Assembly: GCF_009177095.1 (NCBI RefSeq)
Contig: NZ_AP021861.1
Span: forward strand, 4,818,501 to 4,882,500
Direction of reading: 5' to 3'
Length of the DNA stretch: 64,000 bases
From: Lacipirellula parvula
Lineage (GTDB): Bacteria > Planctomycetota > Planctomycetia > Pirellulales > Lacipirellulaceae
This document shows positions 19,553 to 28,379 of the stretch, piece by piece. Under the pieces are notes generated by a model. The model had not been told where the DNA came from. It did no database searches and worked only from the letters and a program-made list of their open reading frames with translations. How positions within the stretch are numbered: the stretch's first letter is position 1; each line of letters begins with the position of its first letter. Made by a program: the position numbers and the translations under genes.

Positions 19553-20203
19553 ATGAACGCTCCGAATCCATATCGTAGCTTACTCGCCCGCACGGCCGTC
19601 GCGCTGGCGGTCTGCATTCCACTGGTAGTTGTCTGCTATTTCTTCGTCGACAAACCGGTCGCGTTCTTCGTCCACGATCATGGCATCCCGCAGACGCCGA
19701 CCATCAAGTGGCTCACCGAGCCGCCGCCGCTCGTGCAAGGCTGGGCCCCGTTGTTGGTAGCAATCATGCTCGCTGCGTGGGCATGGTGCACGCCTAGCTT
19801 GTGGCAACGAACGCTGGTAATCGCGTGCCTGAGCCTCATTGTCGCCGATCAGTGTCGCGAATCTCTCGGCGACGTCTGCGGTCGTTACTGGCCCGAGACG
19901 TGGCACGACAACAATCCATCGCTCATCGGCACTGGCGCCTACGGTTTTCATCCGTTCAAAACGGGCGACGACATCGGCAGCTTTCCATCAGGCCATGCAT
20001 CGCGCATCGCTGGCTTCGCGGGTGTGTTTTGGATCGTCTATCCGCGGCGTCGTTGGCTGTGTCTGGTTGTCGCCGCGCCGATGGCGCTCAGCCTGATTGC
20101 GATGAACTACCACTTCGTCGGCGATGTGATCGCCGGCAGCTTCCTAGGCGGGATTGTCGCCACGTACGCAGCCACGCTGGCCAAGCTAGATACGAAAAGC
20201 TAA
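19553..20203 (+). CDS. PAP2-superfamily membrane protein with degenerate active site
   Basis: The 216-aa protein has about five hydrophobic helices. It keeps two of the three PAP2 phosphatase blocks: FPSGHASR (145-148 is PSGH) and NYHFVGD (185-191). However, the KxxxGRxRP block reads GDVCGRYWP, and the SR before the second His block reads SL, so a Lys and two phosphate-binding Arg residues appear to be missing. It may be a variant lipid phosphatase or inactive. No ribosome site is visible before the ATG. It is divergent from the redoxin fusion gene. Confidence 0.78.
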   Translation: MNAPNPYRSLLARTAVALAVCIPLVVVCYFFVDKPVAFFVHDHGIPQTPTIKWLTEPPPLVQGWAPLLVAIMLAAWAWCTPSLWQRTLVIACLSLIVADQCRESLGDVCGRYWPETWHDNNPSLIGTGAYGFHPFKTGDDIGSFPSGHASRIAGFAGVFWIVYPRRRWLCLVVAAPMALSLIAMNYHFVGDVIAGSFLGGIVATYAATLAKLDTKS

Positions 20204-20385
20204 ACGAATGCATCTCGTTGTCGCTCAATGATTTCGCGTTATTGAGACAACGCGCAACTCGCTAAAATCGCGGCGGAACGGACGCATTCGTCCAATCGTA
20301 GTGGACATCTCTAGGAGCGCGCTGCGGATATGATAAAATGATGCCCAGTGTCACTTTTTTAACGTGTTTTTTATAGGAGTGTTCC

Positions 20386-21246
20386 GTGAGCCAAGAAACT
20401 GGTTCGGACAGCGACAGTGAAGACCATAGTATGGGCGGCGTCTTGGGCCACGAGCCGGGGACGCCGCGGAAGCGAATCGTCGGGCCGGCGTTCAAGGCCG
20501 TCTTTCAATTCGCGAAGTTCATGATCACGCTGCCGATCATCCTCGTGCGTGGACGCCGAGGGAAAATTGAGGAAGTGACCGTTTACTCGGCGCATCCTAG
20601 CTTCTTCTTGTGGCTGCTAATTGCAGTCGGCTTTGCGTCGAGCGCCGTCGTCGCTCGATATCCGCAAGAGGCGGGCCTTTTCGGCTGGGTCTATGTCTGG
20701 GTATTGCTCTACTTTCTCGTGACGCTGATGTATGACGTCAGCGCCCGCAAGTTGGGCTTCTGGACGTTGATCTTTGCCCTGCTTTGGCTCGGTTCGAAGT
20801 ATGTCGAACATATCAAGAATGTCGCGGTACTTGGCTCGGTGTTTGAATATCTGGCGGATCTTAAGCCGGAATTCGACGTCGGCACGGCGACGGCGCTGAG
20901 TTGGTTATTGCTCCTGCCGTGGATCGGTTCGCTGCTCCACATGGCCCTCAACGGCCGCAAGCGGTTCACGCCTAATGAAATCGGCGAGTTCCACTTTGGC
21001 GAGGGTAGCGAATTGACCGACCGGACGGGGCTCCGCTTCCGGACGCGCTATCGCGACGTACTGGAAACGATGCTGACGTTCGGCGGCGGCGACCTCATCG
21101 CCGTCGACAACCATCAGAACGTCATCAAGCGCTGGGACAACATCGTAGGGCTCTACTTCATCTGGAAAGATCTCGATCGCGTGCTCCATCAGCGCGCGGC
21201 GGTGGTCGATCTGGGGGATGATAACGCTGCGAGCGAGCAACGCTAG
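20386..21246 (+). CDS. Membrane protein of unknown function
   Basis: The 286-aa protein is not recognised. The first 40 residues are polar. Hydrophobic helices lie near 70-90, 100-115, 120-135 and 170-185, and the C-terminal 100 residues are soluble, with GGGDLIAVDNHQNVIKRWDN. The start is GTG, supported by AGGAG 5-6 nt upstream. Candidate -10 boxes TATGAT and TAAAAT occur near 20330. A strong hairpin follows the gene, so it is probably a single transcription unit. Confidence 0.7.
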   Translation: MSQETGSDSDSEDHSMGGVLGHEPGTPRKRIVGPAFKAVFQFAKFMITLPIILVRGRRGKIEEVTVYSAHPSFFLWLLIAVGFASSAVVARYPQEAGLFGWVYVWVLLYFLVTLMYDVSARKLGFWTLIFALLWLGSKYVEHIKNVAVLGSVFEYLADLKPEFDVGTATALSWLLLLPWIGSLLHMALNGRKRFTPNEIGEFHFGEGSELTDRTGLRFRTRYRDVLETMLTFGGGDLIAVDNHQNVIKRWDNIVGLYFIWKDLDRVLHQRAAVVDLGDDNAASEQR

Positions 21247-21300
21247 ACTACCGTTGCCTCGCCTGTTGTTCGCTTCTACTTTTGTCGTTGCAAACTTAGG

Positions 21301-21337
21301 GGGCCGCTGCTGTCTGGCAATCCAGCTGCAGCGGCCC
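21301..21337 (+). terminator. GC-rich hairpin between two membrane protein genes
   Basis: The arms GGGCCGCTGC and GCAGCGGCCC enclose a smaller CTGG/CCAG stem. It has no long T-run. It ends about 6 bp before the next ATG, so it could equally hide that gene's ribosome site. Confidence 0.5.
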
Positions 21338-21343
21338 TGATGA

Positions 21344-23380
21344 ATGAATCAAATGAATTCGAGCACCGCCCCGTCGCGGGCTCATGCCTGGCCGTTAGTT
21401 CTGTGCCTAGTCGGCGTCGACTATTTCAGCACGCTCGCCTACCTGCCGTCGATGGCGGTTGAAGCCGCCGGCTCGCTCGCGCCGATCGCCGCCGCCGGCG
21501 TCGTCCTGGTGACGTTCGTGCTGGCGCTGCCGATTTACTGGTACGTCGTGGGGCGCTCATCAGATGGTCGTGGCGCCACCGGCCTGCTCGAAGATCTCAC
21601 GCCCGGCTGGCGCGGCAAGATGATCGTGCTGACGCTGCTCGGCTTCGCCGCGGCCGACTTCGTCATCACCCGCAGTTTGTCGCTCGCTGATGCGGCGATT
21701 CACCTGATTCACAACCCGCATGGCCAGCGCTTGCTGGAGCGGTTGCCGCAAACCTTCTTGGGCGAGGATCCGGCCTCATGGTCGTGGTGGGAACGCGCGG
21801 CCTCGCTCGTGATGGCACCGCAAGTGGCCGTCACGCTGGGGCTGTCGATCGTCTCGTTCGGCCTGTGGCAGTTGATCAAGAACGGTCTTTCACGGCGCAT
21901 GCTGTGGACAACCGCAGTTGCGACCGTGCTCTACCTTGGGCTTGTGGCAATCGTCGTCGTTAGCGGCATCGTTTATCTTGGCCGTCATCCGGAGATTATC
22001 AGCGATGAGCTTGCCGTGCTGCGGTTCGACGACGGCGACGCTGCTGCGAGCGTTTCGCTCGGTTGGCGTTGGGAGTGGGTGCAAATCATTCTCTGGTCGT
22101 TTCCGCAGATGGCTCTCGGCCTCAGTGGATTCGAAATGCTGATGACCGTCGCGCCGCAAGTCGCCGGCAATGCCAACGACTCTCCGAAGCATCCTCGCGG
22201 ACGGATTCGCAACACGCGCAAGCTAATGCTGACCGCGGCGATCATCATGTCGGTCTATCTCGTCAGCGCGGTGACAGTCACCTCGATGCTTGCTCCGCGC
22301 AGCGCGCTCGCACCGGGCGGCGCTGCGGAGCATCGCGCACTCGCCTATCTCGCTCATGGTTCGCCATTGGCCAACGGCGAGCCTGGCAGCGCACTCAATC
22401 CGCTGTTCAGTCACGATTTCGGCGATCTGTTCGATCTTTCTACTGCGTTCGTGCTCTGCCTCGCGGGGATCAGCGTCACGTTAGGGCTGAAGAACCTGCT
22501 GCCGCACTATCTTCATCGCCTCGGGATGGAAATCGGCTGGGCCGGCAAGGTCGGAGCGATCCTCCACCTCCTGAACGTCATCATTCTCGTCGTGACGGTC
22601 GTGTTTCACGCGAGCCCCGCCTCGCTGCAGTGGGCCTACGCCACGAGCGTGCTGGTGCTACTCGCCGGGGCGGCGATCGCAGCGTCGCGCGATCTCTTCA
22701 GCCGCCGGCCCCGCACCATCCGTCGGGTTGCGGGCGGCTCGGCCGCGGCGATCGGCGCGGGGCTGTTTCTTGCTCTCACCGGCATCACCTTGCTGATCAA
22801 TCACTCAGGCATCACCATCGCGTTGGCGTTTGTGACGGCGATCGTCCTCAGTTCGTTTATCTCGCGCTGGATTCGCAGCACGGAGTTGCGGTTCGAGGGA
22901 TTCGACTTCGCGAACGAACACTCGCAAACCCGTTGGCGTGAACTCTCGAAGCGCGGCCCTCGTGTGCTGGCGCCGCACCGACCCGGGCTGATGTCACTCG
23001 CGGATCGCCGCCACGCGTTACTCCGCGACTATCGCCTGGCGGCCGACGAAGCGGTGCTGTTCGTTGAAGTGACCCTCGGCGATCCGAGCGACTTCTACCA
23101 ACGGCCGCTCATGCGCGTCGAGTGTGAAGAGAACGTCGAAGTGCTACGGGTCTCGCACTGCGTGAGCGTCGCTCACGTGTTGGCCGCGATTTGCCTGGAG
23201 ATGTGCGACGACGAAACGCCGCCGCCGGAGATTGTCTTCGGCTGGTCGAACGAGGCACCCCTCGCCGCCAACTTGAACTTTCTGTTGCTCGGCGAGGGCA
23301 ACGTTCCGTGGATGGTGCGAGAACTAGTCCTCAACGCGGGGTTGCCCGCGCATCGCCAACCACGAATCCTCATTGGCTAG
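21344..23380 (+). CDS. APC-superfamily permease with soluble C-terminal domain
   Basis: The 678-aa protein has about 12 hydrophobic helices between residues 15 and 510. It starts with VLCLVGVDYFSTLAYLP, an amino acid/polyamine/organocation transporter-type first helix. It then has about 160 soluble residues (from WIRSTELRFEGFDF) that could regulate it, as in KimA- or KUP-type potassium importers. Substrate unknown. Three close ATG codons compete (21340 out of frame, 21344 and 21353). It converges with the peroxidase gene: the two stop codons overlap in a shared CTAG. Confidence 0.8.
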   Translation: MNQMNSSTAPSRAHAWPLVLCLVGVDYFSTLAYLPSMAVEAAGSLAPIAAAGVVLVTFVLALPIYWYVVGRSSDGRGATGLLEDLTPGWRGKMIVLTLLGFAAADFVITRSLSLADAAIHLIHNPHGQRLLERLPQTFLGEDPASWSWWERAASLVMAPQVAVTLGLSIVSFGLWQLIKNGLSRRMLWTTAVATVLYLGLVAIVVVSGIVYLGRHPEIISDELAVLRFDDGDAAASVSLGWRWEWVQIILWSFPQMALGLSGFEMLMTVAPQVAGNANDSPKHPRGRIRNTRKLMLTAAIIMSVYLVSAVTVTSMLAPRSALAPGGAAEHRALAYLAHGSPLANGEPGSALNPLFSHDFGDLFDLSTAFVLCLAGISVTLGLKNLLPHYLHRLGMEIGWAGKVGAILHLLNVIILVVTVVFHASPASLQWAYATSVLVLLAGAAIAASRDLFSRRPRTIRRVAGGSAAAIGAGLFLALTGITLLINHSGITIALAFVTAIVLSSFISRWIRSTELRFEGFDFANEHSQTRWRELSKRGPRVLAPHRPGLMSLADRRHALLRDYRLAADEAVLFVEVTLGDPSDFYQRPLMRVECEENVEVLRVSHCVSVAHVLAAICLEMCDDETPPPEIVFGWSNEAPLAANLNFLLLGEGNVPWMVRELVLNAGLPAHRQPRILIG

Positions 23381-25287
23381 GCGACTCGGCGGGAAACTGC
23401 GCGACGAGTCACGCCGACCAGGGCAGTAGCGCCAAGAATCGCGAGGCCAATCGCAGTCGGCTCCGGCACTGCCGCGGCCGTTGGCGTCGCGGAACTCTTG
23501 CCGTAGTTGCGTTGCCATTCGAGGAAGTCGGCGCCCGTCATCGATCCGTTGGCAAACCCTGTCTTCCACACGGCAAGATCGGCCGCGTTGACGGCGCCGT
23601 CATTGTTGAAGTCGCCGGCAATCGGATTCGCGGGCGAAGGAATTCCCGCGAAGAACAAATTGCTCGAAATGTTGGTGAGGCCCGTGTTCAGTTTGATGAT
23701 GTCGGCGAGCTTGATCGTGTTCAAATTGATAATCGACGCGATGTCGGCGTTCAGCACGCCGCCTGTGTAGAGCCCATTGTAGTCGCCGGTGTAAAAGAAT
23801 CGATCGCCGTCGCGCGACCGCGTGAACTGATCTTTGAAGATCTCGGTCATTAACGGGCCAAGGCTGGTGCCGGCGATATGATTTTCCGCCAGAGCGCCCA
23901 CCAGAGCGTCAACGTTATTAATGTTGTTGCCATACAACGTCCTGATTGCATTCCGATTCGCGGTCGTCGTATCCATTGCGTTAAAGTTGGCAAGCGACGG
24001 CAAAAAATACGCGGCTCGCAGTTCGTTGTAATCGACGATGCCGTGATCGCGTCCGCGCTGGATATCCACCGCCGCGAGGTCGGTGCCGCCCGCGCCGGGC
24101 GGGCCGAACATGACATTCCGGACCGAGTCGTTGAACAGCAAATCGATCTCCTGCGACTTCTGCAGCGACGCTCCCATCAGCACTTTGTCGACCATCGTCG
24201 GGTCGTTCGTGATCAGCGCTGGATTAAAAAATGCGTTAGCGAAGGCGACGTTGGCGACTGTTTGGCTGTTATTGTCCGCCAGCAGCAGCGAACTGCCGAC
24301 CGTGCTATGCCCGAACCGAAACACCGCGCTCGAGAACGAGTTCGTAACCGTTCCGTCCTTCGAGGCGTTGTAAACGAAGTCTTGCGGCTTGGGAGCGGCC
24401 GTCCCCATCAGAGCAGGCAGAAACTCTTTGTAGGTAATTGCCTGCACCTCGGCGCCGACGATCTTTCGCGCGAGGTTGTATTGTTCCTGGGCGTTTAGGC
24501 TTGGCTTCTGCGCCGCGATAATATCGACCAAGCGATTGTGCTCGCGGGCGAATACAGTCTGCAGCGACGTAAGCAGCGAGTTTTCGTTGGCGCGAATATC
24601 ACCGGCGACGAACAGCTGGCTCGCGGGCGTCGGGCCATTGTTTTGGTTTGTCAGTCCCGTCGTATTGTATGGGAGGAGATTATTGGCGCTCGTCTGCAGT
24701 TTGGCGCCCGATCCGTTGTTGGTTCTCAGCGCCTTCGCACGAGCGTCGTCCGAGCCGTAGATTTGCGACCCGTCGATCCAAGAAGTCACTTCATTGACCT
24801 GTTCGCGACCGCCGTTGATCACGTACTTCGAGCGATTGAAGGCGATCGGGTTCGGACCAAGCGGATCGTTGGGGTCGAGGATATCGATATTCGCGACGCC
24901 GTTCACCGACGAGTTAAGCGTCAGCCCCATGTCATGATCGAGGAATTGTCCCCATCCCATGATGTAGTTGCTCAGCCCGCGGACGCTCGGCGTGTCGGCC
25001 GTTTGCTTAAAGATGGTGTTCGAGATCGTACGCGCATTGGGACGCACCGGCGGCATGATCATCGCGCCGCCTGCGGTGGCGTAGTCCGTCAAATAGTTGA
25101 CGCGAATGATTTGAGAGCCGGCTGAACCGCGCTGCCAATCGCTGAAGTGGTTGTACGTTCCATTAATAAACCGATCATGCGTTTGGGCGCAGGCGACGCT
25201 GCACTGAGCGCTGATCGCCGCCGCAAGCAGAGCTGACAGGGCGAGCCGCTGGAAAGCAAGATGCAACACTTCAAAGTTCCGCGTCAA
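23377..25287 (-). CDS. Secreted animal-type haem peroxidase with dockerin and PEP-CTERM
   Basis: The 636-aa protein has a signal peptide. Its peroxidase domain carries MGWGQFLDHDMGL (distal His), ITYKEFLPALMG, FRFGHSTV (likely proximal His) and DIQRGRDHG, the hallmarks of the peroxidase-cyclooxygenase superfamily. A dockerin-type calcium repeat (DFNNDGAVNAADLAVW) follows, and a VPEPTAIG PEP-CTERM anchor with a terminal helix and Arg-rich tail ends it. It should be exported and processed by an exosortase at the surface. The likely reaction is peroxide-dependent oxidation. About 440 bp without a gene lie upstream. Confidence 0.92.
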   Translation of the reverse strand: MTRNFEVLHLAFQRLALSALLAAAISAQCSVACAQTHDRFINGTYNHFSDWQRGSAGSQIIRVNYLTDYATAGGAMIMPPVRPNARTISNTIFKQTADTPSVRGLSNYIMGWGQFLDHDMGLTLNSSVNGVANIDILDPNDPLGPNPIAFNRSKYVINGGREQVNEVTSWIDGSQIYGSDDARAKALRTNNGSGAKLQTSANNLLPYNTTGLTNQNNGPTPASQLFVAGDIRANENSLLTSLQTVFAREHNRLVDIIAAQKPSLNAQEQYNLARKIVGAEVQAITYKEFLPALMGTAAPKPQDFVYNASKDGTVTNSFSSAVFRFGHSTVGSSLLLADNNSQTVANVAFANAFFNPALITNDPTMVDKVLMGASLQKSQEIDLLFNDSVRNVMFGPPGAGGTDLAAVDIQRGRDHGIVDYNELRAAYFLPSLANFNAMDTTTANRNAIRTLYGNNINNVDALVGALAENHIAGTSLGPLMTEIFKDQFTRSRDGDRFFYTGDYNGLYTGGVLNADIASIINLNTIKLADIIKLNTGLTNISSNLFFAGIPSPANPIAGDFNNDGAVNAADLAVWKTGFANGSMTGADFLEWQRNYGKSSATPTAAAVPEPTAIGLAILGATALVGVTRRAVSRRVA

Positions 25288-25724
25288 AGGTGCGAAGCAG
25301 GCTTGGCTGGAGAGGCATTGCGGGGCGTACTCTGAGCCCCCCGCGACGAGAGAACCTCTTGGCGACCAACTTTCAGTCTAGTTGTCCTCGCCGATCGAAC
25401 AACGAAAATGACGCCGACCCGTTGCTTCCGAAGGACCGATTGTAGGGGCTGTGCCTCGACAGAGGCGGCAATACAGCCGCATTCACAGCTTTTCGCGGAG
25501 ATTGGCGGGGTCGGCCGATGGACAGGAGCGCCGCGCGCCGCCCAGGCATGGATGGTAGCTCATTTGGGGATTGCCGCACCTTCTCGGCGGCCAAGGGGTG
25601 GCAATCGGCAGGTTTGCTGATGAAATGGGAGGACCGTCCTGTTCGAAAGGTTCGAATCTCAGCACCTCAAGCGTCGTCGCAGCGCCCCAACTCACTCACT
25701 TGTGTCCTAGCATCGCCTCAAACC
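25288..25724. other. Intergenic region without recognisable gene
   Basis: This 437-bp gap separates two divergent genes and must hold both promoters. Open frames here lack ribosome sites and protein-like composition. I see no clear hairpin or repeat. Confidence 0.5.
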
Positions 25725-26648
25725 ATGTCTACCAGTTCCGCTTTCAATCGCACTTCGCTTCTCTTCGCAGCAAGCCTACTTGCCGTCGTCTTCAGCTCGT
25801 CCCAAGTGGCGGGCGCCGATGCGGTTGGCTCGGCAAGCAGCGTGAGGTTAAAAATATTGAGCTGCAATGTTCGCGTCCCGCAACCTGAAGACGAACAGGC
25901 AGGCGACGGCTGGGAAGCGCGGCGGCAACTATGCGGCGACGTCATTGTCGCCCAACGCGCCGACGTTGTGTGCCTGCAGGAAGCGCGCGGTTATCAAGTC
26001 GACGAACTGAAGCGTCGGTTACCAGACTTCGACTCGACCGGCATGTCGCTGCCCGTGCGAGAGGTAGTGCAGAACAATGCGATTATGTATTCCCGCAAAC
26101 GATTCGAGCTTATCTCCTCGGGCGGCTTTTGGTTTTCTGAGCAACCCCATGTTGCCGGCAGTTTTGGCTGGGACACGAAGTCCCCTCGTCACGCCAACTG
26201 GGCGCGTCTCCGAGATCGCGACAACAGCGCCGAGTTCATTGTTTGGAACACTCACTTCGACCACATCGGCCAACAGGCGCGCGAAGAGCAGGCCCGCATG
26301 GTGATTGAAGCGTCGGCAGCGTTCGATCCGGTTGGCATTCCACAGGTCCTTACTGGCGACATGAATGCAAAAGCCTCGAACCGTGCCATCGAAGTTCTGA
26401 AGGAGGGCGGGTGGCACGACACCTACGCCGCGCTCCACGGCCCCCGAGACCCTGGCTTTACGTTCCATGGATTCAAGGGCGAAGCCCGAAAGGCCAAAGG
26501 GGGCGGCGGCAAGATCGACTGGATCTTTACCCGCGGCGACATCAAACCTCTTAACGCGGAGATCATTCGCGACGGTCGCGACGGGAGGTACCCCAGCGAT
26601 CACTACTTTCTGTCGGCCACGCTCGAACTGCCGATAAACGCTAAGTAG
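25725..26648 (+). CDS. Exported endonuclease/exonuclease/phosphatase family protein
   Basis: The 307-aa protein starts with a signal peptide (MSTSSAFNRTSLLFAASL). It then has the EEP blocks LSCNVRVP, VVCLQEARG (catalytic Glu), WNTHFDHIG, TGDMNA, KIDWIFTR and YPSDHYFLSA. All catalytic residues seem present. It is likely a secreted phosphodiesterase or nuclease. The frame is open from 25518, but ATG 25725 gives the signal peptide. Its last 46 bp overlap, tail to tail, the C-terminal fragment of the disrupted PEP-CTERM gene. Confidence 0.9.
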   Translation: MSTSSAFNRTSLLFAASLLAVVFSSSQVAGADAVGSASSVRLKILSCNVRVPQPEDEQAGDGWEARRQLCGDVIVAQRADVVCLQEARGYQVDELKRRLPDFDSTGMSLPVREVVQNNAIMYSRKRFELISSGGFWFSEQPHVAGSFGWDTKSPRHANWARLRDRDNSAEFIVWNTHFDHIGQQAREEQARMVIEASAAFDPVGIPQVLTGDMNAKASNRAIEVLKEGGWHDTYAALHGPRDPGFTFHGFKGEARKAKGGGGKIDWIFTRGDIKPLNAEIIRDGRDGRYPSDHYFLSATLELPINAK

Positions 26649-27280
26649 AAGCGACAATCAGTCCACCCTAACGCGCCGCATCGCCCCCAACGTCGACAGC
26701 GGCGAATGATCGCGAGCGCGAACGCCGCGAGCACCGCTGCCGCAGGCTCAGGAACAGTCGTACTCGCATTGTCGCTTCCCGTGTACGCCCGCTGCCACGC
26801 CAGAAAGTCGGCGCCGTCGACGACGCCGTTGCCGTTCGCGTCCCCAGGCGACAGCTTGCCAAATCCGCTCTTCCACTGGGCAAGATCCGCGGCGTCGACG
26901 TCGCCGTCATGGTCGAAGTCGGCGGGACTCACAGGCGCCGTCGCGACAACGGTGAGCGCGAGCGTGTCGACGCTTCGCGTAGCTGACCACGCGCGATCGC
27001 TCGGTAGCGCGGGCAGGTTCATCGCGTCGAACGACGTGAGTCCGCCGGTCGCTTTGAGAATCGGAAATTTATCGCCGATTGCTGGGACGAATCCCCCCAC
27101 CAGCGAGACGTCGAGCGTTCCGCCGAGCGTCGCCGCTCCGAACACCAGCAATTGGTCGAACTGGGCGTGCAACGGGCTAGAATTATCGACGCCGCCGAGT
27201 TCGATCGACAGCGTTCCCCCCGGCTGCTGCACATAGCCCGTGATTCCTGCAATTCGGCGGGAAATTTGAAGGGCGAGCAC
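26603..27280 (-). pseudogene. C-terminal fragment of PEP-CTERM gene split by the element
   Basis: Codons from 27238 downwards belong to the host gene. They encode GYVQQPGGTLSIELGG, a beta-helix-like end, two dockerin-type calcium repeats (DFDHDGDVDAADL, DANGNGVVDGADF) and VPEPAAAVLAAFALAII, a PEP-CTERM anchor. The 14 codons before 27238 belong to the inserted element. The N-terminal part lies at 45654-47605. Both parts share the GYVQQP codons within the 17-bp repeat and are in the same frame across it. As it stands the fragment has no proper start or signal peptide. Confidence 0.88.
27222..27238. repeat. attL: 17-bp direct repeat at the left end of the element
   Basis: GGCTGCTGCACATAGCC here is identical and in the same orientation at 45654-45670. 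The core has GGCT/AGCC inverted ends around a 9-bp centre, as expected for a tyrosine-recombinase crossover site. Confidence 0.88.
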
Positions 27281-27284
27281 AAAA

Positions 27285-27307
27285 GCGGCGCACGATGCGG
27301 CGCACGA
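27285..27307. repeat. Two 11-bp direct repeats just inside attL
   Basis: GCGGCGCACGA occurs twice, 12 bp apart, about 50 bp from attL. The place and spacing suit an accessory site for integrase or excisionase, but this is inference. Confidence 0.45.
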
Positions 27308-27447
27308 CGGGGCAGGGCGGCTCCGGTAGAATGAATCTTCGCCGAGTTTGGGACCTCATGAATCCCACAGGCCGCCATCCGTTTCGGGACCACACCCCCG
27401 GGCGGTTGGCGGCCGGCTCGGCTCTTTTTGCAAAGGTGTGGTTTTTC

Positions 27448-28245
27448 ATGCACGACTTCCATCGTCTGCTCGCGTTCACGCGGGCGGCGGAAAACTGCTA
27501 TGGATTGGCTCGTCAAATTGTTGACGGCTACAGCGACGCTCCCGAGTTCTCGCGATTTTTGAGCGTTGAGGGCCGTCCATACTGCCAGCCCACCGCCAAC
27601 TGGCAGGCTAGATCTCACATGGACGGCGCCGAGAAAGACTTCGCGGCACTTGAAGACGCTGTTCGCGAGTGGGATGGGGCGGCCAGGGTGGCTGTGGACT
27701 ACGTTCAGAAGGCAGCTTCAAACCAACACTTCCCGGTCATTAGCGTGCTGGGTTCCTCTTGTGCGTCGGCCCACGAAGCGGCGCGTCAATTCGCCCAGGC
27801 AGTCCGCGGGGTGTTCTCCAAGGTCGCAGGCGACGGCGACATTGAGCAAGCGTTCGATCTTGCTCGACTGCTCGTGGAGTTCCGCACCGTGCCGGATTTC
27901 AGCGCATTCATCGCTCGGGAGAGCTTGGCAGCCGAAGACCTTACACCTGCGTTGCCGGACGATGAGGAGCCCGATGAGGTTGAAGTTGTCGAGCCGCTAG
28001 AAGCGGACCCCGCAGCTGTCTACTTCCCTCGGGAACTTCACGAAGAAATGGGCGTTTCCGCTCCGACGTGGAACACCGCCGCCCGTGGGGCTGGTGTGAC
28101 GCCGTGTCGTCGCGGGCAGCGCGATCATCGGTATACGAAGGCTGAACGCTTGGCGGTGCTGAAGTATTTTGCGGACAACAGCCCGACTCTGGCCAATAAA
28201 AAACGAGCCCAGGAACTGCTGGAAATCGAAAAGAAATCAAAATGA
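27448..28245 (+). CDS. Unknown element protein with C-terminal DNA-binding-like region
   Basis: The 265-aa protein is not recognised. Two segments resemble each other: ARQIVDGYSDAPEFSRF near residue 21 and ARLLVEFRTVPDFSAF near residue 139, so the N-terminal part looks like an internal duplication. An acidic linker (DDEEPDEVEVVEPLE) follows. The C-terminus, with LHEEMGVSAPTWNTAARGAG and many basic residues, resembles a helix-turn-helix. A regulator is plausible. The frame is open from 27295 with several ATGs; 27448 is chosen because protein-like sequence starts there and AAAGG lies upstream. TAGAAT at 27327 may be its -10 box. Confidence 0.65.
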   Translation: MHDFHRLLAFTRAAENCYGLARQIVDGYSDAPEFSRFLSVEGRPYCQPTANWQARSHMDGAEKDFAALEDAVREWDGAARVAVDYVQKAASNQHFPVISVLGSSCASAHEAARQFAQAVRGVFSKVAGDGDIEQAFDLARLLVEFRTVPDFSAFIARESLAAEDLTPALPDDEEPDEVEVVEPLEADPAAVYFPRELHEEMGVSAPTWNTAARGAGVTPCRRGQRDHRYTKAERLAVLKYFADNSPTLANKKRAQELLEIEKKSK

Positions 28246-28272
28246 AATCGAAAGATAGAGAAGAAATCGAAA
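28222..28272. repeat. Four iteron-like GAAATCGAAA direct repeats
   Basis: Copies start at 28222, 28233, 28244 and 28263; the second reads GAAATCAAAA. The spacings are 11, 11 and 19 bp, so the first three lie on one face of the helix. They overlap the end of the regulator-like gene and lie upstream of the excisionase-like and primase genes, and may be an operator or a replication origin. Confidence 0.7.
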
Positions 28273-28379
28273 GCCAGTTTTCTTAGATTCTGCGGTCTGT
28301 TTTGCGGCGGTAGCATTCGCCCATGCAAGCCAACGACGACGCGTTTGTCGTCACGGCAATTCACGCATGGAGCGAATCA

